Assembly (NCBI GenBank): GCA_029891385.1
Contig: CM057228.1
Span: forward strand, 17,942,309 to 18,006,308
Source: Erythroxylum novogranatense
Lineage: Eukaryota; Streptophyta; Magnoliopsida; Malpighiales; Erythroxylaceae
Direction of reading: 5' to 3'
Length of the DNA: 64,000 bases
The notes under the pieces: generated by a model
The model's input: the letters and a program-made list of their open reading frames with translations, nothing else
What the model was told of the DNA's origin: nothing
Databases searched by the model: none
In this document: in pieces, positions 22,915 to 35,584 of the stretch
How positions within the stretch are numbered: position 1 is the stretch's first letter
How the letters are laid out: each line of letters begins with the position of its first letter
Program-made: the position numbers and the translations under genes

Positions 22915-25900
22915 TATTGGGCCCCGAAAATTTTTTATTTTTCTTTTATTATTTATGGATTTATTTAATTATCCGCTTACTTTAATTATTTTATTTTTGC
23001 CTTAATTGATTTAATTATGTGTTTATATAGATATTTTTTTATTGAGTCTTGGAATTAGCATGTGTGATTGGGAATTAAAATGAAGGCTTGGACCTAATAT
23101 TGGAAAGTATGGGCTTTAGGAATGAAGAAGGAGGATTAGAAATAAATGGATGATGTGTAGTGGGCTTGTAGAAGGAGGAGAGCCCAAAAGCCTTGTAGGT
23201 TATAAGAAGGAGACTCAAAACTATGTAGTTTTGAGAGAGGGTTTTAAGTTGAGAATTAAATGGGTTAAATAAATTAAAGAGGAGAAGAAGAGTAGAAGTA
23301 ATTAAGTGTCGTAGAGCCAAAGGAAAAAGAAGAGAAGAAAACGTGAACAAGAGGAAGAAGAGGGTTTCGGCCAAGAGAGGAAGGAGACCCGTAGGAGGCT
23401 TGAAGGGAGGAAGAAAGAAGAGGAAATAAGAGAGAAAGCTACTTGTAGAAGGTAAGATCTATCCTTGCTTGTGTTAGGTTCAAGTATGGGAAGAAATGGA
23501 AGTTAGGGTTTGTGTAGAGATTTGAGAAAGATGAAGAGAAGGGTAAGATCTATGGATTTTTTGGATTTCTAAGCTAAGGTTATGGTTATTCTAGCATAAA
23601 TGGCTTATGGGTAGGTTAGGCTTAAGGTAGACTATTATTTTGCTTGATTCTATGAATGCTATGCTTTCCTTTAGAATGTATGTATTGAATAGAGTATGAT
23701 TGCATTGAAGGAAATCAAGAGAACCCTACTCAAGACAAGGAGGAAGAGCAATCTTGACTTGGATACCGACGATAGGTGGGTAACATTTTATAATTCTTTG
23801 TGTAATGGGCAAATGCCCTATGTGTGCTATCTTTGATGATTATGTGCATATTGAAAGTGTATTTCCTTTGATTTGAATATAAAGTGTGAAACTATGATGA
23901 TTCGAAAGTATGAAAGAAACATAAAATGCTATTTTTGTGTTTGAACATGTGAACATAAATTGATTGCGATTGGGCAAGAGAGAGCCTATATCGATAGACA
24001 CGTGCACGTGGACCCCCTAGCCTTCTCCCGGCTGCCCGCTTGTGGCCTACGAGATCCGAAAGTAGACTCGATGTGTTTACGGTAAACTTCGGTTTCCGTT
24101 GTGTTTACGATAAACTTCGGTTTATTCGTTGTGTTTGTGAAGCTCGCGAGCCAAATGTGTGCATCCCATCATTTATTTGTGTTTATGATGCATAATATGT
24201 GTTTGATTGCTTTAAACTTTCATGTTATGCTTATGTGATGATTTTGGGTTATTTGAGCTTTATATGATAAATTGCTATTGTTTCGGATTGTTAAATTGTG
24301 TGTTGTGTGGCTCATCACTCGACGGCTATAAACATGTTAGCCACTGAGCCGTGTTAGCTCACCCCATTCTCCCTCCTCAGGTGCGAATTCTAGTTGATCG
24401 CGGAACCTTGCAAGGCATCGGGCATTACTCCAAGAATAATAGAAACTTTTGTATTAAGTTAGTAACTAGCTTTATAAGCATATCAAGCATTGAGCATCTC
24501 ATATTCTGTATTTTGTACTTGATTTTGATGAATATGATTATATGTAACTAAAGCTGTGGATGAATTCTTGTATGGTTGGTAGATGTGAATGAGAGCTCTA
24601 GTACTCTCCATATTGTGAAAATGTTGATTTCCAATCTGTGTATGGCCTTAAAATAGTGTGTGTATGAGTATTTTTATTTTGAGTTGTTGCTGGGTTTTTA
24701 ACTTTGGGAGAGGTCGCTGGAAAATTTCTATGAGTTATGTGTTGTTGAAGGTCTGAAATTCTGGGTTGATATGGATTGTATGGGATCATTTAGATCTCTT
24801 GAGAATGGTAGGCGAGCTGTAGGACTCTCCCAGGATGATTTATGAGTCATTTATGATGAGTTAAATTGGTAGGTATGAGTCGTTGGATTTAAATGCAGGT
24901 GCTGTCCAAGTGACAGATTATCAGGTAGAGCTTTGAGTCTACTTTTGACCCTCATAGAGATAGAATATAGGTCGGAGGTCTTCATGAAAGTTGTATATAA
25001 TTCTTTTACCTTTCCATAGACACTAAGTTTGTTAAATTTGGAGTTCTGGGTCAAAAGTTATGGAGGTCGCAAGTTCTGGAGCTGTTTGTGGAGAGCTAGT
25101 CGATCGGCCTTTGAGTAAAATTTGGACTTCCTTAATGGCCGAGCTTGTCTTTAATTCCTTCTTGAAAAATGTATATTTTTCTTCTAGCTTTCCAACGCTT
25201 TCGACCGTGTTTGATTTGGAGCTCGGAGTCAAAAGTTATTGAGGTTAGAAGTCTGATAGGTCGGATCGCCGAGCAGGTCGCTCGGCTCGGCACGCGAGCG
25301 CAAGGCGCTCGGCAGGCCAAGCGAGGCGATCGCTCGCCCATGCGGGCGAGCGATGCCTGCGCGCCCGTGCGGGCGAGCGCTGGTCGCTCGCCCGCTAAGC
25401 CATGCGGCCGAGCGACGAGCTGGTCGCTCGTCCCTCGGCCATGCCGAGCGAGAGAGCGTTTGGGGGTCGGTTTTGGCCGACCGACCCCTCTCCTTTTTTT
25501 TGGCCATAACTTTTTGTGTAGACCTCCGATTGAGCTGATTTTCGAAGCGATGGATTCCTAAGAAAATTTTCTATCTTTCTACACTTGATTTACTAGTTTT
25601 TCTTTTAAATTGAAAAAGTTGATTTGAAACAAAGTGTTGAGGTCGACTGATCAAGTCTGAATATACTTCACTAATTTTTAAATATCTAGAGCTATAGGGC
25701 TCGGATCGAGGCGATTCTTGTTTTAAATGAAACTTGAGACATAAATCTACACTTTTTATGAAGGAACCGATCAGTAATTCAGCCTCTAAAGTTTTCAAAT
25801 TTTTACATGAAGTCGGTAGAGGGACTGTTTTCACTGTTTCCTTTAAGATAGTATTTTTCCCATAACTTTTGCATTTCTAATCCGAATTGAACGATTTCAG

Positions 25901-26059
25901 TGGCGTTAGAATCGTGAGATCATGAGGAACAATTTTATTAAAAATCAAATTCCAAATTTTCTATTAAAAGTTCCTCTACTTGTGGTCAGTTGTGTTCGGT
26001 TTTGGGTCTTCCGTGCTTATATGGATCCGAATGTTGGGCCTCAGAGACGTGGTCCAACA
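22915..26059 (+). repeat. RLG-2 5' LTR
   Basis: Starts TATTGGGCCCCG (TG changed to TA) and ends GGTCCAACA. Order of parts: A/T-rich start, purine-rich tract 23270-23450, two ~30-bp repeats with gataaacttcggttt/ggtaaacttcggttt (24075-24125), and a GC-rich degenerate repeat block 25255-25465 (words gcgggcgagcga, ctggtcgctc). Confidence 0.95.
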
Positions 26060-26064
26060 TTGTT

Positions 26065-26076
26065 TGGTATCAAAGC
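26065..26076 (+). promoter_or_regulatory. RLG-2 primer-binding site
   Basis: TGGTATCAAAGC, one change from the initiator-Met word, five bases after the LTR. Confidence 0.85.
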
Positions 26077-26227
26077 GTAGGTTTCACTCCTAGGCTTTTG
26101 TTGTGATATATGATTAAATGTTTGCATTATGAATTGATGATTTGTCTTAAGTGACATGCATACATATAGGAACTAAGATTAAAAAGAAATGTAGCTAATC
26201 AGTAAATGTTTTCATTGAAGGAGTAAG

Positions 26228-27229
26228 ATGCCACCTCGTAGGACACGAGGAGTTATGCAAGGTTCTATTGCACCTGACTCTCCACTGAGAGAGGAGAGCA
26301 CGGATGAGTCCGTGGCCCCGAGAATGGCTGATGTTCCTCTAGGGCAAAATAGTGAGCCCCTTCGATCTCAGACTCAGCAGTCGCCTAGTCAGTCTGAGCA
26401 AGTGCCTGCTCTTGATCCGAGATTGTTCCAGGCATTTACCCAAGCATTTGTTCAGGCTATGGGTCAAATGGCACAGGCTTCTGGTTCGGCACCAGCTAAG
26501 AAGGGGAGACAGTTTGACAGAAAGAGAAAGGGAAGAGAGCAGTTCAAGAGGGGAGGTGGTACTCCAATTCCCAAGAGAAGTGTCAGAACCTTCCCTGTGC
26601 AGCCTGGGGAGAGGAGTGCCGGTGGGAGCCGGCCTAGACCGATGAGGACTCCTACCGTCTCTCACCAAGCTTCATTGGTGGACGGTAGTAGGAGAGGAAA
26701 TGGGAAGAGGGCACCTTTTTCTAAGTGTGAGCATTGTGGGCATTTCCATAGAGGAGAATGTCGTAGGTTGACAGGAGCATGCTTCAATTGTGGGTAGAAG
26801 GGACATTTTGCCAAAGAGTGTCCTAAGCCGGATCAAGAGAGGGATCTTGATACAAGCTTCAGGAGGATAGAGCCGATGGGATGGAAGGTGTGGATCAAGT
26901 AGGTAGCTCTGGTGTACCTAAGAGAGCTTATCCTCCAGAAAGATCCAGGGGGCAAGCACCAGCTAGAGTATTTGCTATGACTCGAGAGGAGGCAGAGACC
27001 GCTCCAGAAGTGGTAACGGGTATGATTAAACTGTTTGATGTTAATGTTCTTGCTTTGTTTGATCCGGGTTCTATCCACTCTTTTGTGTCGTCGAGTAGAA
27101 CTGTATGTGGTAGAGTCTTGAGCCCATTGGATACTCCGCTGATGGTGAGTACTCCGATCGGCCAGTTTATTGTTATCAGTCAAGTGTATAGAGAGTGTGA
27201 GGTAGTGATTGGTGATAGAATTAGTAAGA
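26228..27229 (+). pseudogene. RLG-2 gag/protease remnant lacking the capsid core
   Basis: ATG at 26228 opens MPPRRTRG..., the usual gag start of this group. After a Gln-rich stretch it jumps to a basic linker; the retrotransposon gag core present in RLG-3 (46620-47100) is absent. Two zinc-binding words follow (CEHCGHFHRGEC; CFNCG-stop-KGHFAKEC), the second broken by TAG at 26796. Protease wording ALFDPGSIHSFVSS has Pro where the active-site Ser of DSG is expected. Coding similarity ends near 27230. Confidence 0.88.
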
Positions 27230-29350
27230 AAAGGATAATACTCTTTCATGATATGAGAAAAAGAACGTTGCTGATAATTAGAAAGGAGAAATAGTGTATG
27301 GGTAAACAGAACAGATTATGATCCAATGCAAATGTATTGGAAGTGAATTATGGAACATGACAGTAATATTGCATCTTGTGGTGATATGTTTTGAAAGTGA
27401 TATAGATATGAATGTATTGCCATGGATCGTTTGAGAAATATAGGGATATACGTATACCTGATGAGATCAAAGTGTACAAGTAGAGTGCAATGGAAACATA
27501 CCCTTGTTATGATCTTTAGACCAAAAAAAAATGGAACCGAAGTGATTGTTTGGGTAATACGACAAGAGTTATAATCTACAGTAAGAGGATACTAGTGGAA
27601 TTGAGGTCAGAATGTTATAATGATTATGCATTGATAATTTCGAATTGATTGAGGATATACATGCGGATGATGAAACAAATGATAATTGGACAATGAGATA
27701 GAAGTGAAGAAATAGAGAAAGGGAAATGAAATAGCCATAAATGACTTTACATGAGATAAATGAAATGATATGTAGTATGGGAAATTAAAGGTGCGTATAA
27801 GATGGGATCTTATGTATGAATGAGATGTGGAAAAAGGATTTTAAAAAAAAATCGAATGAGAAGAGTAGATGCACTCAGCATGGTAATGGACTCATTATGA
27901 AATGAAATAGTATAAAAAAAGGGTGAATTATGGAAAAACTGAAATGCAGTGGGTGTTAATATGGTTGATAAAGAGAGAAATGTTGTCTAAGGTCAATCAA
28001 AGAACTAATCAAAAGGGAATAGATAATGATTCAAAGGTGAGTATGGGAGTCCTATCCTTAGCAGAGACGTAAGCAAGAGGAGTAGAATATGATATTGAAA
28101 AAGTATGTATGTATTTTTTTTTATGTAAAGGATCCAACTATGCGAGTGGACTCCTAAATTGAAGAGACACTAATTGCCAATATGAGGAGTATTTAGGTTC
28201 ACGTTGTGTTCTAGGTAAAAATGTTCAGGAAATGCAAATTTTATCCGTTGAAGGTGTGACAAGCATCGGAAGCTAAGATTGCAAATAGACTAGAGTGTGT
28301 GAAGAAACGAGTATAAATGCGAAGACATTAGAATACGCCAATGCGAAATATGAGAAAATTTAAAGAATGGAGAAAATCAGTCAAGAAAAGTAAGACAATT
28401 GGGAAATTGAAAATAACAAGAGGTAATATTTCCTCATTGAGGAATCAGCTAATTGAGGAATTACTAAAACCAATCGTGGACTCATGGAGTTTTGACAATA
28501 TTTGTTCAAGTTAATAAATTCACCGACAATACTGTGGTATTGAAGGTTAAAACGATCTAAGCGAAGTTGATGATATGTTAAGTGTATTGGAAGAGTTGAG
28601 GAAAATAGTCTGAGTACGAAAAAAAAATTGAGTAAATCGTGTGAGGGACAAAGGTAAAGAAATTGTTGAGGAATTATAACACCGAAATTAATTATATCGT
28701 CTGGATTTGGAAATTCAGTAGTATAAGATGATGTTTGCATAAGAGATAAGGATAAGGATCAACACAATAAAATGAAGTGAATTCATGTGTATGGAGACAA
28801 TTGAAACCTCATAGGTTGATTGTTAATACATGAATTGAAACTTGTTATGTACAGAAATATTTTGACTGTGTGTAAGATATACAGAACATGAAATTTAAGG
28901 TATTCCTTAAGTTGAAGGAAATTGAATACGAGATTGAGACAATGGATAGAGTTATTGGAAGGAAGATTATTTTGTACAAATGAGTACAAAAAAAAAAGGT
29001 AAAAACTAGTGTTGAAATCAGATGCATCGAATAAAGAATTCAATAGCAGTGAAGTATGAATTCATATATAGAGGTTATCAGATCAAGTGCAATAAAGAGT
29101 GCTGATTGGAGTCGAATTCAAGGCAAAATGAAGTGCCATTAGTTACAGCAAAATGTAAGATCAGTTTCACACCTTGACAAAGCTCAATTCGAGGATTCAG
29201 AAATTGTGAACCTTACCAAGAAGTCGAAAACGAATGGGAATTTTAAGTTCAAGTAGGGAAAATGATATGGGTGATTGTAGATAGGTGATGAAGTCAAGAC
29301 ACTCCTTGTTAATTCGACAGATCGATGGACAATGGAGAGGACGATATAGA
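27230..29350 (+). other. Unrecognised A/G-rich sequence replacing pol in RLG-2
   Basis: Where RLG-3 carries the rest of protease, RT, RNase H and most of integrase, this stretch shows no RT, RNase H or integrase motif in any frame. It is visibly rich in A and G on the plus strand. The longest open frame (28381-28740, minus, 119 codons) has no family likeness. It begins and ends sharply at recognisable pol sequence. Confidence 0.6.
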
Positions 29351-29352
29351 AT

Positions 29353-29892
29353 TTGGAGGCTATGTTGAGAGCTTGTGCTTTGGATTTCAAAGGTTCGTGG
29401 GATGATCACTTACCTTTGATTGAGTTTGCTTACAACAATTCCTATCACTCGGGAATTCAGATGGCATCTTATGAGGCTTTGTATGGTAGGAGATGTAAGA
29501 CTCCTTTATGTTGGGATGAGGAAGGTGAGAGGAAGCTTGTAGGACCTGAGTTAGTGCAAGTTACAGTGGATAAAGTGAAGTTAGTGTAGCAGAGGCTTAA
29601 AGCAGCTCAAGATAGGATGAAGAGCTACACAGATGTCCATAGGAAAAAGATGGAGTTTGAAGTTGGTGAGAAGGTATTCCTTAGAGCTTCTCCATGGAAG
29701 GGTGTTTGGAGGTTTGGTAAGAAGGGCAAACTTAGCCCGAGGTATATAGGTCCCTATGAGATCATTGAGAGGTTCGGGCCTTTGGCTTATAAGTTAGATT
29801 TGCCATTGGAGTTGTCTAAGATTCACAATGTATTTCATGTGTTGATGCTAAGGAGGTACAGATCGGATCCTTCGCATATAGTTCCTCTGAAA
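29353..29892 (+). pseudogene. RLG-2 integrase C-terminal remnant
   Basis: Begins MLRACALDFKGSWDDHLPLI and matches RLG-3 integrase near 50270-50790. One TAG interrupts at 29587. It stops at the phrase RRYRSDPSHIV, after which the 3' LTR starts at once; the chromodomain-like tail and polypurine tract found in RLG-3 are missing. Confidence 0.9.
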
Positions 29893-29894
29893 AT

Positions 29895-32800
29895 TGTTGG
29901 GCCCCGAAAATTTTTTATTTTTCTTTTATTATTTATGGATTTATTTAATTATCCGCTTACTTTAATTATTTTATTTTTGCCTTAATTGATTTAATTATGT
30001 GTTTATATAGATATTTTTTTTATTGAGTCTTGGAATTAACATGTGTGATTGGGAATTAAAATGAAGGCTTGGACCTAATATTGGAAAGTATGGCTTTAGG
30101 AATGAAGAAGGAGGATTAGAAATAAATGGATGATGTGTAGTGGGCTTGTAGAAGGAGGAGAGCCCAAAAGCCTTGTAGGTTATAAGAAGGAGACTCAAAC
30201 TATGTAGTTTTGAGAGGGTTTAAGTTGAGAATTAAATGGGTTAAATAAATTAAAGAGGAGAAGAAGAGTAGAAGTAATTAAGGTCGTAGAGCCAAAGGAA
30301 AAAGAAGAGAAGAAAACGTGAACAAGAGGAAGAAGAGGGTTTCGGCCAAGAGAGGAAGGAGACCCGTAGGAGGCTTGAAGGGAGGAAGAAAGAAGAGGAA
30401 ATAAGAGAGAAAGCTACTTGTAGAAGGTAAGATCTATCCTTGCTTGTGTTAGGTTCAAGTATGGGAAGAAATGGAAGTTAGGGTTTGTGTAGAGATTTGA
30501 GAAAGATGAAGAGAAGGGTAAGATCTATGGATTTTTTGGATTTCTAAGCTAAGGTTATGGTTATTCTAGCATAAATGGCTTATGGGTAGGTTAGGCTTAA
30601 GGTAGACTATTATTTTGCTTGATTCTATGAATGCTATGCTTTCCTTTAGAATGTATGTATTGAATAGAGTATGATTGCATTGAAGGAAATCAAGAGAACC
30701 CTACTCAAGACAAGGAGGAAGGGCAATCTTGACTTCGGATACCGACGATAGGTGGGTAACATTTTTATAGTTGCTGTGTAATGGGCAAATGCCCTATGTG
30801 TGCTATCTTTGATGATTATGTGCATATTGAAAGTGTATTTCCTTTGATTTGAATGTAAAGTGTGAAACTATGATGATTCGAAAGTATGAAAGAAACATAA
30901 AATGCTATTTTTTTGTTTGAACATGTGAACATAAATTGATTGCGATTGGGCAAGAGAGAGCCTATATCGATAGACACGTGCACGTGGACCCCCTAGCCTT
31001 CTCCCGGCTGCCCGCTTGTGGCCTACGAGATCCGAAAGTGGACTCGATGTGTTTACGGTAAACTTCGGTTTCCGTTGTGTTTATGATAAACTTCGGTTTA
31101 TTCGTTGTGTTTGTGAAGCTCGCGAGCCAAATGTGTGCATCCCATCATTTATTTGTGTTTATGATGCATAATATGTGTTTGATTGCTTTAAACTTTCATG
31201 TTATGCTTATGTGATGATTTTGGGTTATTTGAGCTTTATATGATAAATTGCTATTGTTTGGATTGTTAAATTGTGTGTTGTGTGGCTCATCACCGACGGC
31301 TATAAACATGTTAGCCATCGAGCCGTGTTAGCTCACCCCATTCTCCTCCTCAAAGCGAATTCTAGTTGATCGCGGAACCTTGCAAGGCATCGGGCATTAC
31401 TCCAAGAATAATAGAAACTTTTTTATTAAGTTAGTAACTAGCTTTATAAGCATATCAAGCATTGAGCATCTCATATTCTGTATTTTGTACTTGATTTTGA
31501 TGAATATGATTATATGTAACTAAAGCTGTGGATGAATTCTTGTATGGTTGGTAGATGTGAATGAGAGCTCTAGTACTCTCCATATTGTGAAAATGTTGAT
31601 TTCCAATCTGTGTATGGCCTTAAAATAGTGTGTGTATGAGTATTTTTATTTTGAGTTGTTGCTGGGTTTTTAACTTTGGGAGAGGTCACTGGAAAATTTC
31701 TATGAGTTATGTGTTGTTGAAGGTCTGAAATTCTGGGTTGATATGGATTGTATGGGATCATTTAGATCTCTTGAGAATGGTAGGCGAGCTGTAGGACTCT
31801 CCCAGGATGATTTATGAGTCATTTATGATGAGTTAAATTGGTAGGTATGAGTCGTTGGATTTAAATGCAGGTGCTGTCCAAGTGACAGATTATCAGGTAG
31901 AGCTTTGAGTCCACTTTTGACCCTCATGGAGATAGAATATAGGTCGGAGGTCTTCATGAAAGTTGTAGATAATTCTTTTACCTTTCCATAGGCACTAAGT
32001 TTGTTAAATTTGGAGTTCTGGGTCAAAAGTTATGGAGGTCGCAAGTTCTGGAGCTGTTTGTGGAGAGCTAGTCGATCGACCTTTGAATAAAATTTGGACT
32101 TCCTTAATGGCCGAGCTTGTCTTTAATTCCTTCTTGAAAAATGTATATTTTTCTTCTAGCTTTCCAACGCTTTTGACCGTGTTTGATTTGGAGCTCGGAG
32201 TCAAAAGTTATTGAGGTTAGAAGTCTGATAGGTCGGATCGCCGAAAGCAGTGTCGCTTCGGCTCGCAAGACGCTGAAGCGCAAGCGTGCTCGGCAGCCAA
32301 GCGAGCGATCGCCCATACGGGCGAAGCGACGAGCTGGTCGCCGCCCATGCGGGCGAAGCGATGCCTCTGCGCCCGCGGGCGAAGGCGCTGGTCGCCGCCC
32401 GCCTCGGCCCGTGCCGAAGCGACGAGCTGGTCGCTCTTCCTCGCCATGCCGAGCGAGAGAGCGTTTGGGGGTCGGTTTTGGCCGACCGACCCCTCTCCCT
32501 TTTTTTGGCCATAACTTTTTGTGTAGACCTCCGATTGAGCTGATTTTCGAAGCGATGGGTTCCTAAGAAAATTTTCTATCTTACTACACTTGATTTACTA
32601 GTTTTTCTTTTAAATTGAAAAAGGTGATTTGAAACAAAGTGTTGAGGTCGACTGATCAAGTCTGAATATACTTCACTAATGTTTAAATATCTAGAGCTAT
32701 AGGGCTCGGATCGAGGCAATTCTTGTTTTAAATGAAACTTGAGACATAAATCTACACTTTTTATGAAGGAACCGATCAGTAATTCAGCCTCTAAAGTTTT

Positions 32801-33064
32801 CAAATTTTTACATGAAGTCGGTAGAGGGACTGTTTTCACTGTTTCCTTTAAGATAGTATTTTTCCCATAACTTTTGCATTTCTAATCCGAATTGAACGAT
32901 TTCAGTGGCGTTAGAATCGTGAGATCATGAGGAACAATTTTATTAAAAATCAAATTCCAAATTTTCTATTAAAAGTTCCTCTACTTGTGGTCAGTTGTGT
33001 TCGGTTTTGGGTCTTCCGTGCTTATATGGATCCGAATGTTGGGCCTCAGAGACGGGGTCCAACA
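29895..33064 (+). repeat. RLG-2 3' LTR
   Basis: Starts TGTTGGGCCCCG and ends GGTCCAACA. Almost identical to the 5' LTR except in the GC-rich block (32240-32460), where the two copies differ by many small indels. Confidence 0.95.
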
Positions 33065-33069
33065 GGCCC

Positions 33070-35564
33070 CCTTTACAGGTAAAGGGGAAAGGGCCAATGA
33101 GCTATTGGGCCTTATACATACCGATGTATGCGGTCCTTTTAGCATATCAGCGAGAGGAGGTTATTTGTATTTCATTACTTTTACAGATGACTTCAGTAGA
33201 TATGGGTATGTCTATTTAATGAAGTACAAATCTGAATCCTTTGAAAAGTTCAAAGAGTATAAGAATGAAGTACAAAATCAGCTTGGCAAGAATATTAAAA
33301 TCCTTCGATCTGATCGAGGAGGTGAATATTTAAACCAAGAGTTTGATGATTATCTTAAGGATTGTGGAATCGTTTCACAATTGACTCCTCCAGGAACTCC
33401 TCAATGGAATGGTGTTTCTGAAAGGAGAAATCGAACTCTATTAGATATGGTTCGATCAATGATGAGTCAAACTGATCTTCCAAAATACTTCTGGGGCTAT
33501 GCTTTAGAAACCGCAGCATTCATATTGAACCGTATTCCTTCAAAGGCTGTAGAAAAGACACCTTATGAGATATGGACTGGGAAGCATCCCAATTTATCTT
33601 TTCTAAAGATTTGGGGTTGTGAGGCTTATGTGAAGTGTCCAATTGTTGACAAGTTGGCACCCAAATCTGAAAAATGTTATTTTGTGGGATATCCTAAAGA
33701 AACTAAAGGATATTACTTTTACATCCCATCAGAGAACAAAGTGTTTGTTGCTCGAAATGGTTTCTTCTTAGAGAAGGAATTTGTTTCCAAAGGAAACAGT
33801 GGGAGTAAAGTACAACTCGAAGAAATTTAAGTTTCACAAAATGACATTGAGCTCGCAAAGGAGATTGAAGCGAGCTCACAAGTCGTTGATGAGCGCCTTC
33901 AACAACACAAGGCCTACGTAGATCCGATAGATTCGCCATGAACCCGAGAGATATGGATTTCTCGTTATCGATGATGATAATGTGATGCTCATCGATCATA
34001 ATGAGCCCACAACCTATCAAGAAGCTATGGAAAGTCCGAGAATCGCTAAATGGTTAGAGATCATGAAAGCAGAGATGCAATCCATGTATGACAATCAAGT
34101 TTGGACTTTGATTGATCCGTCGATGGCTTGAAGACCATTGGATGTAAATGGGTTTTCAAAAGAAACTCGACATGGATGGAAATGTGCACACTTATAAAGC
34201 AAGACTTGTTGCTAAAGGTTATCGACAAGTTCATGGAATTGATTATGATGAGACATTTTCTCAAGATGGTCATGATCAAATCCATTAGAATTTTATTGCC
34301 ATAATGCATACTACGATTATGAGATATGGCAAATGGATGTCAAAACGGCTTTCCTTAATGGAAACTTACTTGAGGATATATATATGATACTGACTGAGGG
34401 TTTTGTCCATCCTAAGAATTCGGGAAAGGTGTGCAAGCTTCAAAGATCCATTTATGGATTGAAGCAAGCATCAAGAAGTCGGAATCTTCGTTTTGATGAA
34501 GTTATCAAAGAGTTTGGATTCATCAAGAATGAAGATGAACCTTGTGTTTACAAAAGGTTAGTGGGAGTCTTGTTGTCTTTTAGCTTTATATGTTGATGAC
34601 ATATTGCTCATTGGAAACGATATTTCAACCTTACAGAGTGTCAAGATTTGGTTAATGAAACGCTTCTCAATGAAAGACTTAAGTGAGGCTGCCTATGTTT
34701 TAGGCATTAAGATCTATAGAGATAGATCAAGAAAGCTTATAGGCTAAGTCGAGTACATACATAGATAAGATATTGAAAAGATTCAAGATGCAAGATTCCA
34801 AGAGAGGATTCTTACCTATGTCACATGGAATCAAGCTTTCTAAGAAGGATTGTCCTACTTGGATAAAGAGCTTGAGCGCATGAGTAAGATTCCATACGAT
34901 CGCAATTGGATCTATCATGTATGCCATGTTATGTACTCGACTGATGTCTCATACGCTATGAGCATAACAAGTAGATACCAATCTAATTATGGTGAGAGTC
35001 ATGGATAGCGATTAAGAACATCCTTAAGTACTTGAGAAGAACTAAGGATATGTTCCTAGTCTATGGAGGACTCAAGGAGAGCTAGTTGTAAATGGTTACA
35101 CCGATGCTGGTTTTCATCGACATAGATGATTTTAGATCGAAATCGGGTTTTGTGTTACATTTGAATGGAGGTGCGTTGAGCTGAAAAATTCAAAGCAAGA
35201 CACTATTGTCTTGATTCTACAACCAAGTCGAGTACATTTGCCTCGAGATGCGGCTAAGGAAGTCAGATGGATCGTGAAGTTCATTATCGAACTTGGAGTT
35301 GTTCTTAGCGTTGCAAGTCCTATAGACCTTTATTGTGATAATAATGGGGCTATAGCACAGGCTAAGGAACCAAGCTCGCATCATAGATCCAAACACATAC
35401 TCAGACGTTTTCATTTGATTAGAGAGATCATTAGAAGAGGAGACGTGAAGATATGCAGAGTGGGCACAAATGACAACATTGCCGATCCACTTACTAAGCC
35501 TCTTCCACAGCCTAAACATGAGAGTCATACGAGGTCTATGGGTATTAGATATCTGACTGATTAG
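33070..35564 (+). pseudogene. RLC-3 integrase, RT and RNase H, decayed
   Basis: The reading frame runs on from 22909 across the RLG-2 insertion. Integrase is well preserved to 33830: HTDVCGPF, then ITFTDDFSRYGYVY, then SDRGGEYLNQEF and the PQWNGVSERRNRTLLDMVRS region supply the D, D and E residues. RT from about 33950 is broken by stops and indels, but the ARLVAKGY motif (34201) and catalytic YVDD (34589-34600) remain. RNase H survives as an open frame 35211-35564 (LYCDNNGAIAQAKEP; ADPLTKPLPQ). Confidence 0.9.
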
Positions 35565-35573
35565 GCCTAGTGC

Positions 35574-35584
35574 AAGTGGGAGAT
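35574..35584 (+). promoter_or_regulatory. RLC-3 polypurine tract
   Basis: AAGTGGGAGAT abuts the 3' LTR. Confidence 0.88.

Larger units (their letters stand above)
22915..33064 (+). mobile_element. RLG-2: non-autonomous Ty3/gypsy element inside RLC-3
   Basis: LTRs 22915-26059 and 29895-33064 (over 3.1 kb each) with perfect target duplication GGCCC at 22910-22914 and 33065-33069. The interior of 3.8 kb holds the gag N-terminus, zinc knuckles, part of the protease, ~2.1 kb of unrecognised sequence, and the integrase C-terminus. The gag core, RT, RNase H and most of integrase are missing. No polypurine tract precedes the 3' LTR. Integrase wording is close to RLG-3, so both belong to the same chromovirus group (probably Tekay/Del-like). 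Confidence 0.95.

Noticed and set aside
25169..25561. 130-codon frame in the RLG-2 LTR and overlapping frames on the other strand
   Set aside because: Generated by the GC-rich repeat block, where stops are rare; the partner LTR does not keep the same frame.
28381..28740. 119-codon minus-strand frame in the RLG-2 filler as a gene
   Set aside because: No recognisable domain; A-rich plus strand makes minus-strand frames long by chance. Kept only as part of the unexplained filler.
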